A stretch of 64,000 nt of DNA, from contig OY978525.1 of NCBI GenBank assembly GCA_963854835.1, positions 60,564,855 to 60,628,854 of the forward strand, given 5' to 3'. Under the pieces are notes generated by a model. It saw nothing but the letters and a program-made list of their open reading frames with translations. It was not told the DNA's origin and did no database searches. Each line of letters begins with the position of its first letter. The stretch's first letter is position 1. This DNA comes from Megamerina dolium (Eukaryota > Arthropoda > Insecta > Diptera > Megamerinidae). Below, piece after piece: positions 36,227-47,900 of this stretch. The position numbers were made by a program, and so were the translations under genes.

Positions 36227-36561
36227 GTTAACGACTCAAAAATTCTTCCAAGCGAATTCAATATTTTTCGCGCTAAATAAACATCTTCCCCCAATTAAAT
36301 TGCTGACGCTATGTCTGCATTGATTGTTCGTCACGTTGCAATCCGCATGCTTGCAATCGTTTCTTCGCTGAAGCTTAGCTTTAAGTAGGTCAGTCGTCAA
36401 GAACTACTCACAGACACAAGGTGTCTTTATTAATGAATTAAGTTTGTCTTTATGAATAAATTAAGTGTGAAAACATAAATGTTAATAAAACTAATAGTGT
36501 TTAATAAATGATAATAAATAAATTTTATTTTTTAAAAATTATAAACCTAAATGTTATTAAC
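36227..36561 (+). repeat. Errantivirus D shared middle LTR (335 bp)
   Basis: Same as 29441-29812 but lacks 37 bp after CATCTTCC. It is preceded by a purine tract (AAAGGGGGAGGA) and followed by TGGCGCCCAAC, so it serves as 3' LTR of one copy and 5' LTR of the next. Confidence 0.93.
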
Positions 36562-38006
<1,445 letters not shown>

Positions 38007-40128
38007 TCTGCTATAGCGATCTAAAATTGATAGCAATTTTTAGAGAATACAGAGCTGCCACAGTACTCCCCGGCTAGACTGGACCCGAGCACACTGAAAT
38101 CTTCCAGGAAACCTTACGTGACGACCAGAGCGAGTGGTTGCAGTTAGTATAGAATTCGGTGGAGAAGTGGTGTCTGGTGATGTGGATTTTCTCGCAGGTG
38201 TTGAGGTAGTTCGTGGCTGTTTGGTAGAATTATTTTGCAACTGGCGAAGCCTTGATATCGTCTTTATAAGTAGTTCTTAGACCCAGCAAGCAAGAGTGGC
38301 AGAAATTTTGTCTATCTGTTTTAGTCGTGACAAAAAATTGCTGCTTTTAGCGTTCTGTGTCATCTCTCGATAAGACCGTTTGATTTGGGGTGATATGGTA
38401 TTGTTCGCAAATGGTTGATGCCGAGGTATCGTGTTAGCTCGTTGAACAGCAGAGATTCAAATTGACCACCTTTGTCGGATGTTATATGTTATATTCATCC
38501 TGATACTAGTGCATGAGCTACTGCTGGTGCTGACATGTCAGCTATGGGAATTGCTTCCGGCCATCGACTAAACCTGTCTATTATGGTTAGATAATAGTAG
38601 TGTCCCTCACTAGGCGGGAACGTTCCTACAATGTCGACCCTCTTATAATGCTGAAGTGATTATGCCGTGTTACTTAGGCTCGTTAACATTGTATACAGCT
38701 GCGCGCGAAGTTGATACTGTCTGCCCAAATGTTTGGCCATAAAAATCTCTGAGTCACTAACTTGGCGGTTGACCTTGTATCAGGGTGCGACAGGTCATGT
38801 TTTGTTTGTAGGAACTTTGCTCTCAAGTTTGTTGTTACAAAGGGTTTTACATGGGGCGTTGAATAGTCACAATACAAACGGCTCTCACTGCCTGGAAATG
38901 CCAAAGATTTGAGATTCATGTTATAAGGCGATTTATAGGGTCTGCCAAGTCCAGCTCTTCCATTTTAGTCAAAAAATAAGTTTGTAATCATCGCACTGTA
39001 GCGCTCGCCATTCACAGTAACGCCCCTGCCTTTGTCGTCTTTGAAAAAGTACGGTCCAATGATGCCATCGGCTCATAATAAGCACCAAACAATACATTTT
39101 TCGGGATGCATTGTCGGTTCCTGCAATGCTTCTGGCTGCTCTTCACACCAAATACGGAAATTTTGATTTTTCAAGTATCCATTCAACCAGAAATGAGCTC
39201 CGCTGACTTTCTTAACCGATCATGAATTTTGATAATAAAATTCAATAATCTGCAAACGTTGTTTGTTTGTAAATCGATTCATGGTTAAATAGACCAAACT
39301 GAACATATTTGACAGGAACATGTTAAACGAAAACAGCTGAGATGCCAAAAACAGTGTTGCTAAATAGAAAATTGCTAAAAAATCACCCTGTACTATGCCG
39401 AAGTTGTGCTTTGTCGAATTTTCGAGGAAAAAATCCGAGAGGCTGAATTTCACCATTAATAATTTGATGGATGACAGCACCAGAGGTGGTGTTGGATGCG
39501 TCAACCCAGAGTGATATTTCAGCATTTCGTGCAGGGTGTGCCAGTAACGTTGCATCTGGTTTTTACATTCTTCAAAGGCGGCGGTCGTTTATTCTGTCCA
39601 AGTCAACTGTGTGCGATAATTTTTGGCATTGCCTGGCATCATGGATAGGAGCGGTGCTTGAGCTTCGATGGCGTGCGGTATGAATCTCTGGTAAAAGTTT
39701 GTTATACCAATGAAACGCTTAAGCTCATTACCTTGTTGGCTTGTTATAGTTCTTGATGACTTCAACACGTTCTGGTAGTGGGTGTATGCTTCGTGCTGAT
39801 ATGTTATGTCCGAGAATCGAAATTTCGGTTTTACTAAACTCACATTTTGACAAGTTGATGGCTAAATGATGTTGTTGCAAGCGTTCAAATACAATTCGCA
39901 GATGTTTACGATGTTCGCCTTGAGATGCTGATGCGATGCACAGGTCGTTCATGTATCAATACACGAAGTCCGGTCCTCTAAAAACATCATGCGCTTACCT
40001 TTGGAATCTTTGGGCCAAAGGTCATGTACGAACAAATAATCCAAAGGGTGTGGAAATGCAGTTTTCGGAATGTGGGAACTTGATGAAAAGTTTTTTGCAA
40101 GTCGACCTTTGAAGAAATTGTCTTTCCA

Positions 40129-40133
<5 letters not shown>
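38007..40133 (-). repeat. Right arm of inverted duplication: element C pol half
   Basis: Inverted copy of 26872-29031 with integrase (38040-38919), mariner fragment (38920-39372), RNase H and reverse transcriptase pieces (39380-40133). The broken frames are the same as in the left arm, with MNDLCIASASQGEHRKHLRI at 39952 reading left. The arm ends at a (TA)n array immediately after CTTTCCATGCA. Annotate its genes as in the left arm; all are pseudogenes. Confidence 0.9.
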
Positions 40134-40199
<66 letters not shown>

Positions 40200-40204
40200 G
40201 TATC

Positions 40205-40267
<63 letters not shown>

Positions 40268-40272
40268 GTATC

Positions 40273-40306
<34 letters not shown>

Positions 40307-40318
40307 AATATATATATG

Positions 40319-40400
<82 letters not shown>
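40134..40400. repeat. (TA)n array with GTATCTA interruptions
   Basis: TA array with regular TGTATCTATATA and TGTATGTGTA interruptions. It joins the end of the inverted gypsy arm to the 3' end of the pogo transposon. Neither element's proper end is visible at the junction. Confidence 0.95.
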
Positions 40401-40401
<1 letters not shown>

Positions 40402-42480
40402 CCATGCTGCTGGTTTTCGTGGTCTACTACGGCCGTGTTCAGATGGAGTTGGACGCGAGCTTGTGCTACAGCCAGGAACATCTTGTTCGTCGCCACGATC
40501 ACGACCACGACCACGGCCGGTGATTTTTTTTGTCTTTTTTCGGCAGCTGTCTCCTGCTCGACTCGAAGTGTCTCCATTGACTTACTGCTGGTCAAGATAG
40601 CCGTTGATCGTCGCTTTCGCCCGCGATTCGACTGTTTTATTGGCGGCGCTGTTTGCAATGGCAGTACAGACTCGATCGTGGTGCTCAAATCTGCCTCAAA
40701 AACCTGCGTCAAATAGCTTTCTACGGCATTTTTTGCCATTGTGTATCCAATTCGACGTAAGCAGCAACTTTTTGTTCGGAAATGGATTCTTCTTTATTTT
40801 CTTCTGCATTTTCTTCAGCGTTTGATTCAGGTATTGGGCGATCTGTTACACTGGCCAAATCTGTGAATTTGTTATTAAATGGATAAATGCCAGTGCATTC
40901 GAACCCAGCTGGTTTGCTGGGGTGACAGCTAGTTTGTATGGCTCATGCAATATCGCCGCAATTTCATTGATTGTAATTGTTCTGGCGGGATGATTTCGCA
41001 TCCACGTATCGTACAACCGATTGACCGTTGTTTTCAATGGTCCAAACACGCTGGGGTCGAGCGGTTGAATGCCATACTCGACGCAGAACACTTTGATTGA
41101 GAGATGAGATTCATGGTTGTCCAACAATAACAATCTGGGCTGTTCTTTCGATGAACCAACGCACGATAGGAAATGTTCCAAGAATAATAAAAAAGAACCA
41201 GCGTTCATCCATCCTGATTGATTTGCTGTGGCTGCTGAACCATGCAGCGCTCCATTTAAAAAACGTGGATGAAAACGAACACGCGGAAAAGCAAAGAATG
41301 GCGGAATTGCCGTACCAGTGGCACTTACGGCAACTGCAATCGTGACGAGATGATCTCGTTCGGCCGATGTCATTTAGCCAATTTGTTTGGCTCCGCATTG
41401 CGCCATCACACGCTCCGGCGTGTGAACTGTGGTGACGCCGGATTCATCCATATTCCATATATGTTGTGGTTGTATTTCAAACTCGTCCATAACTTTACCC
41501 AAATTTTGGTAAGCTCGTTGCTTATGGCTTGTGAAACGGCAAGTTCGAATGGCGTTTTATGAATGACAGAAACCAATATTTGCCTGCCATTTTCTCGTTT
41601 CCCCAATTATCTGGCACATCGATTTCCAATTTTTCAAAAAAACCTGCTGCCAAATGTCGCACGTCTCCTGTTGACAGGCCGTAATACATGGCACTTGATT
41701 TTAGCAAATAATTCATTAACGCCGCTTCTTGATCTGCGTTGAAAACACAAATGAGTGAAGTGAACGAAATGAATGCATAAGAAAATTCCTTGAGTTCGTT
41801 ACTTTGTCGGCATTGGACGGTTAATGTTGTTTCTCAACGTCTGGTAATTCAATTTGAAGACTTCGGCTGCTTTTGCGATAGTGGTTCCTTTTCCCACGGC
41901 GTGAATCGCTTTCTTCAATTGTGTTTCGTTTATATTTTTAAGCTGTCTCTCTCCTCTTTCCTCACCAGTTGACCGATTGACGTGCGTTCGCAGTCTCAAA
42001 ATTTAATTAAAAATGTTTGGCCGCCTTTCTCACTGTCTCGCCGCTTCTGATGGCCACAATGGCATTCGCCAAGGCTTCTTTGTCGATCGGCTGCTTCTTT
42101 CGCTTGTAATTTCGCACCATTTTGTGCGAAAACAAACAAAAAAATAACTATTTTTGCCCCACTCGCACTTTTTCCGACTTTTCATTGATAAAAATATAGA
42201 AAAACGTATATTATATTCTTGTTCAGCATCCAATTTCACTTAAGAAAACACTCACCTTTCCGATTTTGTAACACCGATGATGTTAAAACACACACGATTT
42301 AAAAACACCAATTCTCATAAGCGCACTCAGAAAAAGTTTGTTGCTGCGTAGCGTCTACAAATGGCGGCGCAGGTGAAATTTTTACTGTCAGCACCGGCTG
42401 TGAAGCCGAATCTACCATAGAGATGGCGCTATTTTTCATTCAGTCGTTTAGCCGTAAAAGCCAACAACTATCATTGCCGC
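40401..42480 (-). mobile_element. pogo-superfamily DNA transposon, 3' end lost
   Basis: A minus-strand CENP-B/Tigger-like transposase gene with about 360 bp of upstream sequence, bounded by (TA)n arrays on both sides. pogo elements target TA. I could not identify terminal inverted repeats: the left end is cut by the array within the C-terminal coding region. Confidence 0.75.
40402..42120 (-). pseudogene. pogo-family transposase (psq HTH, CENP-B HTH, DDE_1)
   Basis: Start at 42120: MVRNYKRKKQPIDKEALANA, then IVAIRSGETVRKAAKHF, a Pipsqueak-type helix-turn-helix, followed by a frameshift. A second psq motif follows: NETQLKKAIHAVGKGTTIAK and AAEVFKLNYQTLRNNINRP. A 69-bp intron (41734-41802, GT...AG) leads in frame to the CENP-B-like domain: DQEAALMNYLLKSSAMYYGL and WFLSFIKRHSNL. 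The DDE_1 nuclease has NMDESGVTTVHTPERVM (first Asp), LLLLDNHESHLS (second) and PLDPSVFGPLK (third). An in-frame stop lies at about 41375, between the first and second Asp. A basic C-terminal tail (40739-40402) follows in another frame. Confidence 0.88.
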
Positions 42481-42489
42481 ACTATCCCC

Positions 42490-42493
<4 letters not shown>

Positions 42494-42557
<64 letters not shown>

Positions 42558-42558
42558 C

Positions 42559-42657
<99 letters not shown>

Positions 42658-42676
42658 CATATATATATACGAGTAA

Positions 42677-42740
<64 letters not shown>

Positions 42741-42772
42741 GAGTATATATATATATATATACATATATATAC

Positions 42773-42820
<48 letters not shown>

Positions 42821-42822
42821 GA

Positions 42823-42858
<36 letters not shown>
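42494..42858. repeat. (TA)n array with repeated ACGAGTA interruptions
   Basis: 365 bp of TA with four TATATACGA(G/C)TA interruptions (near 42668, 42738, 42770, 42818), a higher-order pattern. Confidence 0.95.
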
Positions 42859-44176
42859 CTTTTTTTTTTTTTCGTTAGTATGGAGGCAGTACCTTGTTCG
42901 AAAGACACTTTTAAAGGCATACAACTTGTAAGTGGATTAAAAGCAAAATTATAGCTGGTCAAAGCTTTGTAGAATTTTCCGTATACATATTTTTATATCC
43001 CAAAAACCCTGTTTCCGCCTTTTTATATTTGCGCACCTTTTTTGCATGGAACCTTTTTCGCTGCTCCTCACATTCCGAACCAAAATTGTCGGGGAGAAAT
43101 AAAAAAAAAAAATTATTTAGAATGAAAATCAGTTAATTTAATATTTAATTCAATTCTTACCAATCGACCATCAAGATCTAATGTGCAGACTACGGCGAGC
43201 CAACAAATGTGGAGAGAGCTTTAGCATTCCCTTTTTTCACAAAAAACTACTACTAAATCCGTGGTATCTTAGAAGAATATATCTAGAATCTGTGGTTGTT
43301 TTAGTTTTTCCCATACGATTTGCCAGCGTAGATGAGTGCGTAGTATCAATGCGAGTGAAATCAACGAAAAACAAACAAATTGATGTGTTGGCTGCTGAAC
43401 AAGCGCAAAACGACAAAATCTTCAAAAATTCAATCGCATAATTGCTGTGTTGCCGATATCATGTATTTATGAATGAAAAATGGACAATTCTGCTTCGTAT
43501 GTGTTCGTATATATTTTAGGTAGTAAAATATATAGAAAACGATATGTATTAAAAGCAACTATAATCGAACAGATGATCGAGTTGATTGTTTGTAGTAGGC
43601 AAATATAGGATCCTATCTTATTGAAATTCTCCTGATAGCTAAACATTTTGATAAGAATTAATGCCGACTCAAATTGATTGTGTGAAGTTGCGGTTGGTTT
43701 ACGATGGAAAATGCTTAATATCAACTGTTTCCAGTGAATGCAAAACCATTTTTGGTTTTGAGTGAAAAAAGGGGGCCATTGTTTCTTGAATTGTTTATAT
43801 GAATTCAGTTTTTGTACATTTTCTTCGCACCAGAATCGAGGTTTTATTTATTCACCGAACTACTTAGATGAAAATGAGCCTCAATGAAGATGATTTCCTT
43901 AAAAGTATTGTTATCATTTGCCAGTTGTTCCAAAGCAAAATCAACAAAATCATGACGTTTATAATAGTCCAATAGCTTTAGTCCTTGAGTGAATGTCGAA
44001 AATTTACGAATTAAGCAAAGAGTGTACTTGTTTTATAAATGTCTATAAAAATATATATATTCTATAGCTACTTAACCTAAGCTTTTAAAATAAACATAAG
44101 ATGAATAAGTGCAAAATTCCCGAACCGTCTTGTATTATTTCATAATTGAAGAGATTTGACGATTGTAGTATTGGTA
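42859..44176. other. Region downstream of Nox, no gene recognised
   Basis: The part next to 44177 is probably the 3' UTR of Nox; AATAAA on the minus strand near 43850 could end it. Short frames (for example 43181-43441 plus) show no known domain. Confidence 0.5.
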
Positions 44177-44910
44177 TTAAAAGCATTCCTTGCGGAACGT
44201 AAAGCCAAACTGATCGCATTTATATCGCAGCGTCTTTGCCAATTGTGCTGGACCGCAATAGAAAATTGTAATTTTGCCCTTACGCTGAGCTTGTAACTGC
44301 GTGAACACTTTATCCCAATTTGGTCGACCTGCATTGGTACGAGTTTTTAAGCCTGTTATTAGATCACGTTTTTCCTAAATAAAAACGACAAGAGTTGAAT
44401 ATATTTAAAATAAATATAAATTTGATCATACCATACCTTTTCATGTAATAGGTCCAGAGCTAACTGAAGACTAACAGCCTTCATATCAGTACGTTGTAGA
44501 GCACTTGTAATATACATGTGCATTTCGAGAAATCTAACGTTATAGTATATATTATGGCTATTATTCCCTAAAGGGTTTCAACTATATATGTACCTTTCCA
44601 TTGCACCACCTAATTCTGCTTGTTCCATTTCCAACTGTGACAATAAGTTAACAAACCATTCGAAAGAACGCTGATCACGATTGATCCAAAAGAAATCAAC
44701 TTTTCGGAGATTCATTACAGTCTTCGGTATATCGGTTGCCCATTCAAAGTGGCACTGTGGGCAAGAATGTCGTGCCTTCCAATAGCGATGCATAATTGAT
44801 TGTAGTATTGATGCGAAAGGTGTTACACCAATACCTGTACCAATTAATACCGCATGTTGAGCACCAAAAATGTGGCTGGATGGTGCACCGTATGGACCAT
44901 CAATATAAAT
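44177..44910 (-). CDS. Nox: Nox exons: NADPH-binding domain and C-terminus
   Basis: Three exons (44594-44910, 44437-44533, 44177-44374). They hold IYIDGPYGAPSSHIFGAQHA, VLIGTGIGVTPFASILQSIM, the Nox5-like CPQCHFEWA insert, KVDFFWINRDQRSFEWFVNL (nicotinamide contact), MHMYITSALQRTDMKAVSLQ, TRTNAGRPNWDKVF, ITIFYCGPAQLAKTLRYKCD and the end FGFTFRKECF. The stop is at 44177-44179. All family signature residues I know are present. Confidence 0.95.
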
Positions 44911-47900
44911 CTGGAAAAAGTTATTATTAAAGTTCGATGGTATTTTGTATTTTAGTTGTATAAAAAGTTTAAGTTGCAATACAGTACGAAAGCCAACACC
45001 TCTAAAACTCCAGCATTAAGTGTAACCCTGTCACCAGAGTGGTTAGTGGTTCAATTAATTGCCAAACTGCCATTACTACTTACTTACTTACTTATGTGGC
45101 CATAACAACCGAATATCGATTTATGCCGAAAATAACATGCTTCGCCAGACATCTCTGTTCTTCGCTAGCTGGCGCCAGTTAGAAATTCCAAGCGCCGTCA
45201 GGTTCTCCAGTACTTGGTCTTTCCACTGAAGTTTTATTCTTCCTCTTCTGCGTCGTCCTCCAGCGGTTTCCGAACACCTTCTTAGCTGGAGCGTGTTCTT
45301 CCATTCGCTCGACATGACCTAGCCAGCGCAACCGCTGGATTTTGATGAGCTTTACTATGTCAATATCGGCATACAGCTCGTATAGCTCATGGTTGTACCT
45401 TATTCGGTACTCGCCACCAACGCAAATAGGTCCAAAGATATTGCGTAGGACTTTTCTCTCGAAAACTCCAAGCATTCGCTCATCCGAGGTGGAAATTGTC
45501 CAGGCTTCAGCGCCATATGTTAGGACAGGCATGATGAGAGACCTGTAGAGTGTAGTTTTCGTTCTTCGAGAGAGGGCTCGACTTCTCAATTGCTTACTCA
45601 GCCCAAAGTAACACCTGTTACTTTGGGCTGAGTTATCCTACGCATGATCTCCAAGCTGACGTCATTACTGCTGTTAATGATGGTTCCAAGATAGACAAAG
45701 TCCCTTACTACTTCAAAAGCGTAGTTGTCAACAGTGACGTGCTGTCCAAGACGCCGGGACTCTTTGTTTGTTGGAACTAAATACTTCGTCTTGCCCTCGT
45801 TCACCGTGAGACGCATTCGACGCGACTCTCTTTCCAACTCTGAGAATGCTGCACTGACTGCTCGCGCGTTCATGCCGATTATGTCAATATCGTCGGCATA
45901 CGCTAACAGCATGACACTTTGTTGAAGATAGTGCCATTATATCGTAGATCAGCAGCTCGTATTATTTTCTCCATAATAAGATTGAAGAAGTCGCACGATA
46001 ACGAATCACCTTGTCTGAAACCCCGTTCGGTATTAAACGGTGCGGAGAGGTCCTTCCCAATTTTCACTGCACAACGGGAGTTATGCAGTGTCATTCTACA
46101 AAGTCGAATGAGCTTTGCAGGAATACCGAACTCAGACATTGTTGCGTAGAGGTAATCCCTTACCGGACTGTCGAAAGCGGCTTTATAATCAACAAATAGG
46201 TGGTCGATCTGTCGATCTGTTTTTCTTGGGTCTTCTCCAGGATTTGGCGCAGTGTGAAAATCAGGTCGATGGTGGATTTACCAGGTCTGAAGCCACACTG
46301 ATACGGTCCAATCAGGTTGCTGAGCATAGGCTTCAACCTTTCACACAATACGCTCGATAGAACCTTGTATGCGATGCTCAGGAGACTTATTCCACGGTAG
46401 TTGGCGCAAATTGTGGAGTCTCCTTTTTTATGTACAGGACAGAGAACACTAAGCCTCCAATCATCAGGCATGCTTTCATCCGACCATATTCTGCTTATGA
46501 GCTGGTGCATGCGGGTGAGCAGCTCATCGCCTCCGGTCTTAAACAACTCGGCAGGCAGGCCATCAGCACCTGCAGCTTTGTTGTTCTTCAGCCTTAAAGT
46601 GGCCGTTTCAACCTCGTCATAGTCGGGTGGTGGAACATCAACACCCTCATCTGTAATTGGGGTTATCGGGCAATCTCCTCCACTGGCGGAATTGTTCGTA
46701 GCACCGCCATTCAGTAACGTGGAGAAGTGTTCCCTCCATAGGCTCAGTACACTCTGGACATCTGTAACCAGATTCCCATTTCCATCACGACAAGAAGAGG
46801 CTCCGGGATTTAAACCTCCACTCAGGCGCTTGATCTTTTCGAAGAATTTTCGAGTCTCATTCTTGTCGGTACACATCTATCTCCTCACACTAACGTCTTT
46901 CCAACTCCCTCTTCTTGCGCCTGAAAAGACGTCTCTCTGCACTCCTTTTCTCTCTGTGCCGCTCCTTAACAGCTCGCGTTGCGCCTGCACGCAGGGTTTT
47001 TCTGTAGGCGGCGTCTTTCTCTGAGGTAGCGTCGCGACACTCCTGATCATACCACTCATTCCTCAGAGGCCGGTAGTAACCGATTACCTCCTTGGCAGCA
47101 GTAGTCATGGAGTGGGATATATGTGTCCACCGTGCGCATGTATCATCAAGTGGGGGAGTGTTCTGCATAAGCAGATCCGATAGTCGAGTGGAAAATGCAT
47201 CTGCTGTCTCTGGTGATTGCAGTTTACTGACGTCGAGCTTTCTCTGTGTGGGACTTCTCTTGTTATTTGCGACACATAAGCGTGTGCGCACCTTAGCTGC
47301 AACAGGGTAGTGATCCGAGTCGATGTTGGCACCACGGATCGATTTCACGTCCATCACACTGGAAGCATGCCTTCCGTCAATCACCACATGATCAATTTGG
47401 TTTCTTGTACGTTGATCTGGAGACAGCCATGTCGCTTTGTGGATGTCGAGATGCTGGAATCTGATACCACCAATTACCATGTTTCGTGCTGCGGCGAAGT
47501 CGATCAGCCTCATTCCGTTATCGGAGGTGTTCTGGTGGAGGCTGAATTTTCCGACAGTTGGACGAAAGGTACCCTCCTTGCCCACCCTGGCATTAAAGTC
47601 ACCAAGCACGATTTTGATATCGTGGCTGGGGCAGCGGTCATAAGCTTCTTCGAGGAGCTGAAAAAAGCTCTCCTTGGTCACATTGTCCTTCTCATCCGTC
47701 GGAGAGTGGGCACATATAAGGCTGATGTTGAAAAAATTTGGCTTGATGCGGATTGTGGCCAGCCTCTCGTTCACAGGCGTGAAATGCGAGACAAGATGTC
47801 TTAGTCTCGCATTTCAGCATGGAAACTGTAGTATATGTCACAGGACGCTCTTTTGGAGCAGCCCTGTCCTGTCCATCGCATTTCCTGGAGAGCGGTGATG

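Noticed and set aside
43181..43441. Small gene downstream of Nox, or a short first exon on the minus strand near 43166-43178 with a GTAAG donor
   Set aside because: No recognisable domain, no convincing acceptor and only a few codons; the evidence is too thin.
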